Of a stretch of 64,000 bases of DNA, positions 20,255 through 29,492 are shown in pieces (position 1 is the first letter of the stretch; each line of letters begins with the position of its first letter). The notes under the pieces were generated by a model. It was not told the origin of the DNA, did no database searches, and was given only the letters and a program-made list of their open reading frames with translations. The DNA is taken from positions 59,901,675 to 59,965,674 of the forward strand of contig NC_079217.1 in the NCBI RefSeq assembly GCF_029633865.1, read 5' to 3'. Both the position numbers and the translations under genes were made by a program. Origin of the DNA: Lampris incognitus (lineage: Eukaryota; Chordata; Actinopteri; Lampriformes; Lampridae).

Positions 20255-21301
20255 TGTCCATGCAGCCCCTACCTTGTGCAGCCACAGAGGTAGTGTGTGT
20301 GTGTGTACGGACGCCCAGCAGTAAGAGTCAACATAAGCAGCTTGTCTCCAGGAGAAGTTCGTGGGAGCAAAACAGCTGATCTGCGTACCTGAGAGAAACA
20401 CACAAACACAAACACTCTGCATCATCATGTCGAGTCAAATTCACTCCTCCTCCTCTTCTGATAGAGTAGTATAAACTGGGCCGGATATGAATTATCTGCT
20501 ATGGTCAGGAAACAAACCAGCAGACAGCAGCTTAACGTGACATTTTGGCTGCGGCTGACACAACTAGGGATGTACCGTTATTAATTTTCCACTACCGATA
20601 CTGATAACAAGAATGAATGTTTAAGTATCAGCCAATACTGAATACCCTCCGACGCATAACATTTGCTGTACAGTTCAGACTTGGATCATTAGGTTGAGGT
20701 TAATGGGCAAAATATCTGCGACAGAATCAGTTTTTTACCCCACTTTTATAGAAATACAGGCTTCCATGTTAAAAGAAATGCATTAAGTTAAGCCACTTAG
20801 CCTTCATTTATGACAGGAGTCTCACCGATTTTGGTACCAGGTTTTAGTCCCTGGTAAAATTTGGTACCGATACTCCATTTTAGCCTGATATTGGCCCGTT
20901 ATCTGATTTCCAGTATCGGTATCAGTGTATCCCTGATAACAACAAGTTTATAGGTGTCGTATGAGGCGATTGGTGACTCTGTCTGCCAAAAAGGTTGTAA
21001 ATAAGGACTTGTAAAGACGCTGGTCGCTGCTCAACAGACAGAGGGCTGTGGACGGAATGAAAACCTAGTAAAAACTCTGCTCCTCGGTCACGCCTTCCGA
21101 CACCTCAGGGTACAACTCACCTACAGAGACCTCCTGGGCGAAGGCGAGGGAGATGAGGAGGAGAGGAAGACCCACCGCCACGCACGTCACAATCTTGTCC
21201 AGCGCCAGCTCCGTCCGCACGCTGCGGTACCGGCCGTGGCTGGGCTCCTTCAGCAGAAAGTCGCTGAACACGTACTCCGTCGCCACGTGGGCGATGGCCA
21301 T
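4881..21301 (-). CDS. panx1: Pannexin-1 (panx1), full coding span, seven coding exons
   Basis: Encodes pannexin-1, a plasma-membrane large-pore channel that releases ATP and other small solutes. Coding exons, in transcript order, are 21301-21121, 20388-20273, 19172-18985, 13719-13441, 12521-12299, 9249-9009 and 4969-4881. All junctions are GT-AG with consistent phases, giving 438 residues against 426 in human. The N terminus [20 protein letters not shown] is almost the human one. Extracellular loop cysteines are C66, C84, C224 and C243; pore residues W74 and R75 keep human numbering. Four membrane segments are visible (about 40-55, 100-120, 190-212, 245-275). A caspase-type motif DTVD (360-363) sits where human has DVVD. 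The cytoplasmic loop is about 22 residues shorter than in human. There is an N-x-S sequon at N71 in loop 1, and the human loop 2 sequon is absent. Whether this is the panx1a or panx1b paralogue cannot be decided here. Confidence 0.96.
5100..7260 (+). mobile_element. Degenerate L2-like LINE, interrupted by a SINE
   Basis: Broken plus-strand frames read as a reverse transcriptase: [20 protein letters not shown] (5605), a degraded CGVPQGS block near 6030, and the C-terminal [19 protein letters not shown] (6680). Frameshifts and stops show it is dead. At 6748-7160 it is split by a tRNA-derived SINE, and the LINE 3' portion resumes about 7165. It lies in the last intron of panx1. Confidence 0.8.
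6748..7160 (+). mobile_element. tRNA-derived SINE, copy 1 (inside L2 LINE)
   Basis: Begins GGGCATCTGGGTGGCGTAGC with an A-box-like start and a B-box-like TTTCGAATCCC, followed by the family body (CACAATTGGCCATGTCTGCG, CCTCCCCGGATCAGCAGAGG). It ends at GGTAATTGGCCAAGTACAATT. Same family as the copies at 8.3, 27.7, 30.1, 41.1, 45.0, 48.3, 57.6, 58.9 and 60.6 kb. Confidence 0.85.
7261..8306. other. panx1 intron 6 remainder, mostly unassigned
   Basis: 7,165-7,740 looks like the 3' UTR end of the L2-type LINE (several ATTATTATTAT and AAATAAAAGC signals). 7,740-8,306 is AT-rich unique-looking DNA in which I recognise nothing; GATACCGATAC-like words near 7,920 hint at an old MITE. Confidence 0.35.
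8307..8743 (-). mobile_element. tRNA-derived SINE, copy 2
   Basis: Reverse-orientation copy: it starts with the C-rich tail (complement of the G-rich 3' end) and ends with the tRNA-like head, complement of GGGTGTCCAAGTGGCGTGGC. Near full length. Confidence 0.85.
9009..9249 (-). CDS. panx1: panx1 coding exon 6 (residues 330-409)
   Basis: Starts after a CAG acceptor with [10 protein letters not shown] and includes [15 protein letters not shown], aligning with human LLTNLGMIKMDVVDG, including a DxxD caspase-type site. A consensus GTGAGT donor at 9008-9003 ends the exon in phase 1. If unspliced, the frame would read on to a stop at 8937-8935, adding 24 residues unlike any pannexin tail. Confidence 0.88.
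9250..9640. other. panx1 intron 5, nothing recognised
   Basis: Between coding exon 6 and the first MITE half at 9640 I see only AT-rich intron sequence. Confidence 0.4.
9845..9990 (+). repeat. tRNA-like SINE head related to the 1.8-kb foldback arms
   Basis: Contains GGTTCGCGTCCCAGCTGCGG and CCCCCCGAATTCGCTACA, matching the arms at 1824-2272, followed by TTGTAGCGAATG in inverted orientation. It appears to be a decayed member of the same family. It is not a functional tRNA gene because no complete cloverleaf is seen. Confidence 0.55.
10000..10420 (+). repeat. Retroposon 3' fragments
   Basis: Two related segments carry GTGGTAGCGGTGGCCGC / TGGACACCGCTTGGCATC and TCTGGACACTGCTTGGCAAA, followed by GGGCTATACAAATAAAATTG and a TGACT repeat. 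The end is typical of fish non-LTR retroposon 3' tails. Confidence 0.5.
10535..10640 (-). repeat. Fragment of the second tRNA-derived SINE family
   Basis: GGTGGGAGGAAACCGAAGCA, GAGCATGCAAACTCCACACA and GGGGTTCGAACCCA are the reverse-strand core of the family seen at 43880-44232 and 50437-50665. Confidence 0.6.
10645..11960 (+). mobile_element. LTR-retrotransposon-like fragment (possible gypsy 5' LTR and gag start)
   Basis: 10645-10995 looks like a pyrimidine-rich LTR. After a short inserted CATCCATCC-type repeat (10998-11085), the sequence resumes with GTGACAGTACAATCCGACCA, then [11 protein letters not shown] in frame, a layout seen in fish Ty3/gypsy elements. Downstream (11560-11940) is a proline-rich coding-like stretch with a 30-bp tandem repeat ([10 protein letters not shown]). 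No protease or reverse transcriptase follows, so it is a truncated remnant. Assignment is tentative. Confidence 0.4.
12299..12521 (-). CDS. panx1: panx1 coding exon 5 (residues 255-329)
   Basis: Encodes the fourth membrane helix ([19 protein letters not shown]) and cytoplasmic C-terminal segment ([20 protein letters not shown], matching human DLSLYNLFLEENISEVKSY). Ends in phase 0 at a GTGTGT donor. Confidence 0.95.
12898..12983. mobile_element. 86-bp miniature inverted-repeat element
   Basis: A perfect 18-bp inverted repeat, CCTGGGAACCAGATGAAT at 12898-12915 and its complement at 12966-12983, encloses about 50 bp. It lies in panx1 intron 4 (between coding exons 4 and 5). Confidence 0.6.
13441..13719 (-). 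CDS. panx1: panx1 coding exon 4 (residues 162-254)
   Basis: Encodes [12 protein letters not shown], the third helix and extracellular loop 2 with C224 and C243 (19 residues apart as in human C246/C265). Loop 2 reads [14 protein letters not shown], lacking the Asn sequon of the human protein. The preceding intron of about 5.3 kb holds the L1, Tc1 and solo-LTR nest. Confidence 0.95.
15208..16427 (+). mobile_element. Tc1/mariner element, near intact, inserted in the L1 reverse transcriptase
   Basis: A 1,220-bp element with 30-bp terminal inverted repeats (left end CACTCACCGGCCACTTTATT; right end is its complement with few mismatches), flanked by TA at 15206-15207 and 16428-16429. Removing it and one TA restores the LINE frame (EWQ-Y-VFSTLNKS). 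It holds one uninterrupted 346-codon transposase. Confidence 0.95.
15355..16395 (+). CDS. Tc1-type transposase, 346 residues, uninterrupted
   Basis: Catalyses cut-and-paste transposition into TA sites. The N-terminal paired-like DNA-binding part includes the helix-turn-helix [20 protein letters not shown] (residues 23-42). A Gly-rich box, GGGGVIVWG, is at 190-198. The catalytic triad is D155 (AWSDESRF), D246 (QQDN) and E283 (LNPIEHLW), with 36 residues between the second Asp and the Glu (DD36E) instead of the 34 usual for Tc1. No stop or frameshift is present and the full length is normal for the family. The ATG lies 147 bp inside the left end. It could encode active protein, but expression is unknown. 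Confidence 0.95.
   Translation: MGKKGDLSDFERGMVVGARRAGLSISETADLLGFSRTTISRVYREWSKKEKISSERQFCGRKCLVDARGQRRMARLVRADRKATVTQITTHYNRGMQKSISECTTRRTLRQMGFSSRRPHRVPLLSAKNRKLRLQFAQAHQNWTIEDWKNVAWSDESRFLLRHSDGRVRIWRQQHESMDPSCLVSTVQAGGGGVIVWGIFSWHTLGPLVPIEHLVNATAYLSIVADHVHPFMTTVFPSSDGYFQQDNVPCHKARIISDWFLEHDNEFTVLKWPPQSPDLNPIEHLWDVVDWEIRIMDVQPTNLQQLRDAIMSIWTKLSEECFQYLAESMPRRIKAVLKAKGGPTRY
16850..17055 (+). mobile_element. 206-bp solo LTR-like insertion in the L1 LINE
   Basis: Begins TGTAG and ends CTACA, flanked by the direct 4-bp repeat ATCT (16846-16849 and 17056-17059). Removing it restores the LINE frame as TLISI-SHFPSK. TG...CA ends with a 4-bp target duplication fit a solo LTR from a small LTR or TRIM-type retrotransposon. 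Confidence 0.7.
18985..19172 (-). CDS. panx1: panx1 coding exon 3 (residues 100-161)
   Basis: Encodes the second membrane helix ([14 protein letters not shown]) and the start of the cytoplasmic loop ([16 protein letters not shown]), both close to human PANX1. Ends in phase 2 at a GTATGG donor. Confidence 0.95.
19173..20218. other. panx1 intron 2, nothing recognised
   Basis: AT-rich intron sequence without a known repeat or exon that I can identify. Confidence 0.4.
20219..20252. repeat. (TG)n microsatellite beside panx1 exon 2
   Basis: An uninterrupted TG run ends about 20 bp from the panx1 exon 2 donor; a second short TG run lies inside exon 2 and encodes HTHT. Confidence 0.85.
20273..20388 (-). 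CDS. panx1: panx1 coding exon 2 (residues 61-99)
   Basis: Encodes extracellular loop 1: [19 protein letters not shown]. It carries C66, W74, R75 and C84 as in human PANX1 and an N71-F-S glycosylation sequon. It ends in phase 0 after WLHK at a GTAGGG donor, directly beside a (CA)n tract. Confidence 0.95.
20572..20937. mobile_element. MITE with AGGGATG ends
   Basis: Starts CTAGGGATGTACCGTTATTA and ends GTATCGGTATCAGTGTATCCC, inverted ends typical of a common fish MITE. It belongs to a group related to the elements at 9640 and 42160. It lies in panx1 intron 1 of the coding region. Confidence 0.6.
21121..21301 (-). CDS. panx1: panx1 coding exon 1 (residues 1-60)
   Basis: The ATG at 21301-21299 begins [10 protein letters not shown]. 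The exon covers the cytoplasmic N terminus and first membrane helix ([15 protein letters not shown]). It ends in phase 1 at a GTGAGT donor (21120-21115). The exon continues upstream into 47 bp of 5' UTR to an acceptor at 21349-21350. Confidence 0.96.
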
Positions 21302-21390
21302 CTCCGACTCAGACGTGCGGCCTGTCACTGGTCTATACCTCACAAAGGCTGCAAGGGCAAACGAGAGGCATTAGTGGCATTAACACAAAT

Positions 21391-21665
21391 CAGGGGCGGC
21401 TCTACAGGGTGGCAGCTGCCACCTCTGGGACACAGTCTTGCCACCCTTGTTGCCACCCCATTTATAAATCAGATAATATGTTTTTAAAGTATATTTTATG
21501 CACATGCATGGTGACGGTCAATGAGACCCGCACCAAACTCATCTCAAACAGATTTAGAATCCCCCTCCCCCTCACAGGCGCGGATCTACAGGGTGGCAAG
21601 GGGGTGGCAGCTGCCACCTCTGGGACACAGTCTTGCCACCCCTTTGCCACCCCAGGAAAAAATCT
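21391..21665. repeat. Direct-repeat element in panx1 5' intron
   Basis: Two copies of a segment reading GGCAGCTGCCACCTCTGGGA, CACAGTCTTGCCACCC occur at about 21391-21465 and 21583-21665, about 190 bp apart. Both begin with a CTACAGGGTGGCA motif. They look like two ends or copies of an unidentified repeat. Confidence 0.55.
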
Positions 21666-22888
21666 CTAGATCCACCGGTGACACAAATATTCTGCCTTAT
21701 TTGCTGGGTGGGAAAATGTATGCTCTCAACAAGAGAAGCCGAGGTACTTCAATTGTATACCAACAACCTTGTGCTAAAAATGGACTCTAAGTAAATGCAA
21801 TTTCTAGAAAGAAAAACAACTTTAACATCATTGGTGTCAGCCTGATGAATGAGAGTTTAGCTGTGACAGATACTTTTTTTCCTTAATTTTGCTAATTAGG
21901 CACCCAGGCATAGTTCCCAACCGAAAAGGTGATGAAAAACACAGCTGATCTGAGATGAGTGGGGGTGCCAGAAGGGAATCAGAGTGGAGATTCGAGCTGT
22001 ACCAGTCGAACCCTCGACCTCTGTGCCTTTGAGTCTGAGAAAACCAATAAAAACGCAACGAAGAACGCCTCAAAACCAGTACCAGGTGCTCTCCGGCGGT
22101 TTCGGCCCGACTGGCGCACGTCGAAATTGAAACTGCACAACGTCTGACCTTTGCGCGAGCCTTGAATGGCATCCTGATCTTCCTCCCAACACTGATCCAA
22201 CAGCGTGCCGAAACGGTCTTGCTATCAAACCTTGTGTATTTGGGCACGTCGACTGATTCAAAAGTGCACTCGGTGACATGTAATCTGACGAGCATGAATA
22301 TTCAGAGGGCAAACGTGTTATAGCACGACTAGTCGTGATTCTGAAAGCCCGACGAAGATCAGGCAACAAAGTATCTGGTTATTTTCCCCCACCATCGTCT
22401 CGCTGGTCCATCCCGTGCCCCGACAACACGTTTTGCAGCGCTGGAACTGCCGCAACTCCCCGCGGCGCAGATTCACCGAAAACAGCAGGAAGCGGTGAAG
22501 GGGGAGAGCAGGAAAACCGGGATCTCCATTAGCAGGAACGGGAGGGATAAGCCGCGGGAATTTTGCACGGCTCAAGAATTTTTTTTGGGGGAATTTCACG
22601 TCTCGTTAAGCAAATCCCGACGTCTTCGCGCAAGGGCGGGTTTCCTCCGACGACCCTCCTGGTTTGGGAATATCACAGAATGGCGTGCAGAAGATCCCAC
22701 AACAAAACCCCCGTTCCTCGGGAGTACGGGGCGGGGGGGTGGGGGGGGGAGCTCGCGCAGAGCCGGTCAGTATCGGGGGACCCGTGATTTCCGCCTCTCG
22801 TTAATTGGTAGCGCGCGGTTAAAAAGGGGGCAACCCAGTGCGAGCCGTCCAGCTCCATTTTAGAGAAACGCAACGACGGTAAACTCAC

Positions 22889-22960
22889 CTGGCGGCCGAA
22901 CATGACGGGCCGCGTCGACCGGGCTGGACAATGTGGCTTTTAAAGCGGTCGCGGAACGAG
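22889..22960 (-). other. panx1: Non-coding first exon of panx1 with a short upstream ORF
   Basis: On the minus strand an AG|GTGAGT donor at 22889/22888 matches the acceptor at 21349-21350, before 47 bp of 5' UTR and the panx1 ATG. The exon holds an ATG at 22903 (MFGRQ) that, after splicing, reads two more codons and stops at TGA, so it is a 7-codon upstream ORF, not an N-terminal extension. The 5' limit of the exon is not visible; 22960 is a guess. Confidence 0.6.
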
Positions 22961-23930
22961 GCAAAACGCGGCGCGACTGCTGCCGCGAGAAGAAAAGCGG
23001 GGGGGAAGAAAGAAAAGAGGGGGAAGAACAAAAAAAAAAAAGAAGAGAGAGAGAGAGTCTCATTCAACAGAGAGAGAACAATAACAAAAGTTCGGTGGCG
23101 TGAATCTCCTTCCGGTCGAATAGGCAACTCCTTCCTCCCTCCTTTGTACTGACGCGTGCGTGCGCCTCAGCGCGCGGCACGCCGCATCCCATCCCCGGCA
23201 CGCGACGTTATCTATGGCGACGGACGACGGCCTTTGACGTATCCCCGCCACATATCGATCGCGACGGTAATAACGGATGCGCCCCGGAGTGCCCACATCG
23301 CCACCGCTTACCCCTCTCATGACACCCGGTGTGGACACGCCCACCTCCGCCTAGCCGCCGCCGTGCACGCCCCCTCCGCGTCGGCCAATCGCAAGTCGCC
23401 CTTCCGCCGGCACGCCGCGCGAGGCTGACCCGCCTTCGTGTGGTTGGGTTTTTTTTTAAAAAATTTTATATAAATATTTAGACATAATATATCAACATAT
23501 ATATATATACATAAGTTTTACCCTTTTCCCGATGTTGACGTCATCGCCGTGAATTCAAAATAACGACAAATAAATTAACGCCGTGCCGTCACGCGCGCGC
23601 CACTTATCGTCCGTTCTAATCGCCGCAAATATAAAAAACTGTAACTTCCGATAATTGGCGACTGCTCGCGAAACGCTATTATTATTATTATTTTTTTTGT
23701 CGCCGTTGGTAAACTTGTTCGGTAGGCGGGGGGGGGATATTTCCAAAAAAATTTTTTTTTCCTTTCCTCTCTTTCCTTTCCTTTCCTTTTTTTTTTTCTC
23801 GACTCATGATGCTGATCTAGCGCGATGAATTCTGGGCACTTCTCTCTGCCTCCGCACCGGTCCTCCCGACCAACTTCGCCTCGTTTCGTTTCATTCGCAA
23901 TCGCATCCCCACACTATATACCCCCATCTC

Positions 23931-23955
23931 CTCCTCCTCCTCCTCCTCCTCCTCT
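23931..23955 (+). repeat. (CTC)n repeat in rsf1 5' UTR
   Basis: A run of CTC triplets ends 18 bp before the rsf1 ATG, close enough to be transcribed as 5' UTR. Confidence 0.8.
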
Positions 23956-23972
23956 TCTCCGTTTGGGAAAAA

Positions 23973-24126
23973 ATGGCTGCTCCGGCGGCAGTGAGGAGCT
24001 CCGGTCCGGGGCTCTGTCCGAGCTTCGCGGTGGTCTGCTCCTTCCTGGAGCGCTACGGAGCCGCGCTGGACCTCCCCGAGATGACTTTCCCGCAGATGGA
24101 GAGGTATCTCCGGGAGACATCGACAG
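23973..24126 (+). CDS. rsf1: rsf1 exon 1 (residues 1-51)
   Basis: [20 protein letters not shown] then [18 protein letters not shown] matches human [25 protein letters not shown]. Ends in phase 1 at GTGAGG. Confidence 0.96.
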
Positions 24127-27100
24127 GTGAGGCGGCGGCGAGGGGGGCTTTAAAGTGGGCAGAAAGCTGCGACACTTGAAGGAGCGGAGGAGAAGGAAGG
24201 GGGCCTTTTTTTTGCCACAACCACCACCACCAACAGCATCATCGCTACCGCCGCTGCGAGCAGTCCTATGCGTGTGTGTGTGCGTGTGTATGCGAGTGGG
24301 GGAGAGACAGGGAGCGAGAGAGAGGGGGGGGGAGAGAGAGTGGCCTGGTAGCAGGAGGCGCTCCGCTGTCCCCACCGGAGGGCTCGCGTGCGGTCGTGAT
24401 ACATTTTCGATACATTGGCGTGCAAGAAAAATATCGATCCGCCAATTGTAAAGTTAAGCGTGGAAGCCATGATGCAGTACTGCCGAGTGACCACACACAC
24501 ACACACACACACGCACACGCATACGCGCAGGCGGCTAAACCAGCTAGCTCCAGATTGTTGTCAGGTGTAATTTTTCATCGGCCCCGGCCTTCATCGTAGC
24601 CGCGCCGGGACGTCGGAGTCCGTGTTGTGTTGTGTGTGTTATTTGTGGCTTTTTTGTGTCGACGGCACCGCCGCCGCCTTCTCGCACGCCAAGCCCACCG
24701 TTGACGTTGTCGGAGCGCCGAGGTTAAAAACAGTGGACGTTATTTATTTATTTATTTATTTCGGTGTTGCCAATAAGCAGGGTGGCTGTCATCTCCGCGC
24801 AGGCGCAGTGTGCCTCGTTAGCCGTGCCTGCGAGTTAGCTCGGCGGCTAAACTGGCTCGCGTTTGGCAAAACTTTTCCTACCCAGCGCCCGTATCCGGCC
24901 TCGAAACGCGTCTGCCGCCCCCTCCCTCCCCTCCCCCCCATCACCCCCCACCCCCCCGGCCGGTGGAAAGAAAGTAGCGGGTCTCTTAATCCCGCGATTT
25001 GTCGCGTTGTCGATGCTGCTAGCGGTCCGTTGTCAAACTCGGCTGGGGGGGGGGGGGGTTAGTGGCTAAAGTAGCGTTAGCGGTCGGCTCCGGCTAACCT
25101 GATGCCATTCTCTTGCGCAGATTCCAGACCTTGGCAGGAATGACAAACGTTGCTGGTGGAGAACGATATTTCTGGGGGCCCCTCAAAAGGTCACCGTTCA
25201 ATGTGGCACATCCCTTCCCGGTCTGGGGGGCCACGTTTTCACATCAGCCGGGGGACTCGCCTGGCCAGCTCGGATGGCTGCGTTGTTTTATCTCTTTTAC
25301 ATCCACAACAACGTTTACATTCTCATTTGGCAAACTTAGAGTTAGCAGTTAGCGGATACATTGGTGTGTAACCAGTTGGCACGCGGGTAATGGTGCGTTT
25401 GTTACATTGTATTTAAACGCCACATAGTAACCAGAAGAAGAAGAAGAGTCGTGTTTATTGGGCCATGTAGGTTTGCACAAACATGGGGATTTGACTCTGG
25501 TTTCGTGGCTCTCCCCGTGTAGAATAACAACACTACAGTGCAACAATCTCCAGATATACACACACACACACAAGGGTTGACTTATACAGGTGAAATAAGA
25601 GGCGATGAAGGGCAGTGGTGCAGAGAATATATCAGGGATGCCTAAATAGAGGTTAGCAGGTTACTTACTCACATGGCTGAGGTAGACGGACATGACAGAG
25701 CCTACCAGTATACGTACAATGTACACTACAGTATATATACACACAATGGTTAGAGTTATTGACAGTTTTAAGCGTTCATTTGAATGACGGCCCGCAGAAA
25801 GAAACTGCTTTTATATCTGGTTGTTTTGTCATAATCATATGGTAGTACTACAATAAGTAGTAGTAGAACGTTTGCTACATGGCAGTCGTATCATAGTAGT
25901 GCTATATAAATTAGTAGTAGTAGTAGTATTAATAGTAATCAAACGCTACATAGTAGTACTATATGAAGTAGCACTTGTACATTTGTTACATAGAGCGAAT
26001 AACATTTTGGTATTAATATGAAGTAGTAGTAGTAGTACATTTGCTGTATAGTAATCATATCATAGTGGTACTATATGTATTATTAGTAGGAGTAGGAGTA
26101 GTAGCAGTAATTTGCTATATATTAATCATAGTAGTTCTATATGAAGTAGTATTGTAACATATATTTTTTTAAATATGCCAATCATATCATAGTAGTACTT
26201 TGTGAAGTAGTAGTAATGGCACATTTGCTAAATAGTCATATCAGAGCCAAGTGTACATGTCATGTTGAATGTGTTTAGTGTAAATCTGTCTCAGGTCATC
26301 ACGAGGGGCCGGGGTGAACAGGAAAGTTCAAGTAAAAAGTAGATTCATATTGACACGTCAGTACAACAGACAGACAGGAACGTCAAATGTCGAGCGCAGC
26401 TAGATCGAGGCCACAACAGCACACACAGACAGTAATGGCGGTTAAAGTAAGGGCACAGTAGTAATGACAGACACCAATAGCAGTATTAGATTATTTGTGT
26501 TAACTGCAAAGTGCAACCAGAGACCGTCTTAAGGTCTGACGTAGGCCCGGGAGAGGAACCTTTATAGGTCTTTCTTGAAGGCCGTAATCAAGTCCTTAGC
26601 TCTGACGGAGGCCAGGAGGTCATTTCACCATTTTGGGTCCAGGAGAGAGAAAAGTCTGGACCTGCAGCTTACCTCTATTTTACTAGCTGTTATTTCACCC
26701 GGTCGCCTTTTTTCTGTCTATGGAGTCCTGAGCAGGAAATCCAACCTTGAGCAGAAAAAAAAACAACATTCACACGTCTTTTCTTTTCTGCATTTATTTC
26801 CTGCTTCTTTTCATTTCCATCCTCCGGCTGACGGACGGGACAGACGTGAGGCCTGAGCGCTGCAATGTACGCGCTTCATAAAAGAGTCTACCTTTGACAC
26901 CCCTCACATTTTTATCTTGCCGGACCATATTTTTATACAGGTGATATTTTCTTGTATAGTCATTAAATTTGGGTGTTTTTTTTTTCTTCCCTCACAGCTG
27001 CTGGCAGGAACATTTTGGTTGAACCAGAAATTAGATTTTTATGCTCTTTTTTGGGAATAAATTCTGTTTTAACTCGGCGGAGAGGTCAGAGGTCAGGCTT

Positions 27101-29432
27101 TGCTACAGGACAGCGGCAACCTGGGTTTTTTGGGGGGATTTCTGTCTTGCACAACAACCCCCCCCCCCACACACACACACACACACACATACCTGCCTGC
27201 CCATTAGACATTTTCAAGGCAAACGTTGTCATTGTAATGTTTTCGTTCTTCCTCCAGTTCCCAAACCCCTGGTTGAGCTCCACGTGAAGCTTCTTAGAAA
27301 GCTTGGAAAGTCCGTCTCTGCTGACCGTTGGGAAAAGTACCTGGCCAAGGTGAGATCCTCCTGGTTTTGTGTGTGTGTGTGTGTGTGTCAGATAGTATAC
27401 ATAAGAGAGGCAAAGTGATACAGAGACATTGGATAAAACCGCAACCAAAAAATGACCTCAGAAGTTCTGCGAGCAAGTTCTGCACACCTTCTCTAATATC
27501 TCATGCACGAGACGGATGAGATGGTACAAGCTGTGGCTGGGCAATCACTCAGCGTCGCTGTTTATCCTCCGTCAGTGGGGTTGTATTGGGGAAATGTTGG
27601 AATATTTAGACATCGTGATGAACAAAATTTGTTTTTCAAATGAACGATAATGGGGCGTCCGGGTGGCGTAGCGGTCTATTCCGTCGCCGGCTCAAATCCC
27701 CGTGTTACTTCCGGCTTGGTCGGGCGTCCCTACAGACACAATTGGGAAAACGGATGTGGGTGTGTGTCCTGGCCGCTGCACTAGCGCCTCCTCTGGTCGG
27801 TCAGGGTGCCTGTTCGGGGGGGAATGGCCTGATCCTCCCACGTGCTACGTCCCCCTGGCGAAACTCCTCACTGTCAGGTGAAAAGAAGCGGCTGGCGACT
27901 CCACATGTATGGGAGGAGGCATGCGGTAGTCTGCAGCCCTCCCCGGATCGGCAGAGGGGGCGGAGCAGCGGCCGGGACGGCTCGGAAAAGTGGGGTAATT
28001 GGCCGGATACAACTGGGAAGAAAAAAAGGGGGGGGGGGAGAGATAATAAATCAATGATAATGAGAATCTATTTCTTCCAGTTGCTCACAAAATGAGACGT
28101 GAAACATTTTAAGGGGTGTTATTTGGACAGTAGGATTGGTTGAAATACTTCACATCGCCAACAGGTCATCGCGAAGAACCTCGGTTGGGTCCTTAAAGAC
28201 GCCGGGTTTTGCATTTGTGATCAAATATGGCGGTATATCTCGATATTGTCTAAAATTCCTAATTAGTACGGTGATGGAATCATCCAAAATATCGGCCCAG
28301 CACCAGTACAAGCCCTTCACGTACGGAGAGGGTGACCTCTGTGTGCCCCCTTACATCAAACTAAACCCCCACCAAAGAACAACACTCAGAGGAATGCAGA
28401 AGAACGAAGCATTAACTTAATTGTCGAGCAGGGAAACAAAATTAAAGCAAAACAATTAGCAGAACGAGCGTGACGAGTTGCAGCGAGAACAAAACAGTGC
28501 AGAATATCGTGTCAAAATAAAAGCTGGTACAGAAAGATAAAGTCTAACAACACACGGGATCAGGGACCGGGACCTCACCAATAAACCAGATTCCGTGGAA
28601 GACATAATGGACCGAATGGAAAGATAATATTCTCCTGCCGGTCGGTAGAGATGGAGGCGGACAGCCGTTTCCTGCTGTCTCGTGAAAAATACACGGAAGT
28701 CAGGGTCCCGCCCAGGAGTTTAAGATAAAGATCCCAACATTCCAGTAATCGAGTCAAAGAGGGAAGAACTGAACCTACCGTATGGGAAAATGTCCGTGAC
28801 TACACCAGAATCTCAGAATTTCCAGAACAGTCATATAAAAACAGTCAATTGCCGACACCCCTGTTACCCATTTCTATTGTTTGTGATCATTCTCTTAATT
28901 TACTATAATACCTCTTTGTATTTTATTCATCACTATTTTCCAGATGTTCACCAAATGTTTGTTTTTTTTCCCCACCAGTTGTTAATATTTACTTTGTCAA
29001 TACTTTGGCTTAAGGATACACTATTGAATTTTTTAACAATATCCAATAACTGATCATCTCTATGGTGATTTTGGCCGATGCTGATATCATTCGTGTCGTT
29101 ACAGTCTCACCATGTGTGTTAGTTTACAGCAGTGTCGTGTATCTTAGTACTTTACTGTAACTGTGATATAAAACACTGCTTTATTCCCGCCTGTCCCGGT
29201 TCATCACTAAACACCGTTCCCAAGGCTCTGCGTTCACTGAAGGAGATGAACACAAATGACTCCAGCGGAAACGGAGAAAACACAACACATTTATTTTATA
29301 ATATATTCTACAAAATAGAACAAAGGTTTGACAATGTTCTACCAAAATAGAATAAAATGAATACATAAAATATATTATATCCATCCATTATCCATTATGG
29401 ATATATATATATATATATATATCGGCCTGTTT

Positions 29433-29492
<60 letters not shown>

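Larger units (their letters stand above)
22300..23960. promoter_or_regulatory. CpG-dense divergent promoter region between panx1 and rsf1
   Basis: CpG dinucleotides are plainly dense here, unlike the flanking introns (for example at 22920-22985 and 23150-23430). The panx1 first exon points left at 22889 and the rsf1 start codon lies at 23973 pointing right. A 100-bp AT-rich segment (23450-23560) sits in the middle. No TATA box can be assigned with confidence, as expected for CpG-island promoters. Confidence 0.65.

Noticed and set aside
21349-22903. N-terminal extension of pannexin-1 starting at MFGRQ in the first exon
   Set aside because: The 5' exon ends in phase 0, and the following exon then reads P-L-stop; the frame of the MAIAH start needs phase 1.
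23914-24375. 153-codon minus frame over rsf1 exon 1
   Set aside because: It is the antisense shadow of GC-rich exon 1 and flanking triplet repeats, Pro/Ser-rich with no recognisable domain.
27640-28095. 151-codon plus frame over a SINE (and similar frames in other SINE copies)
   Set aside because: The same peptide fragments ([15 protein letters not shown]) appear in every SINE copy, so they are repeat-derived, not genes.
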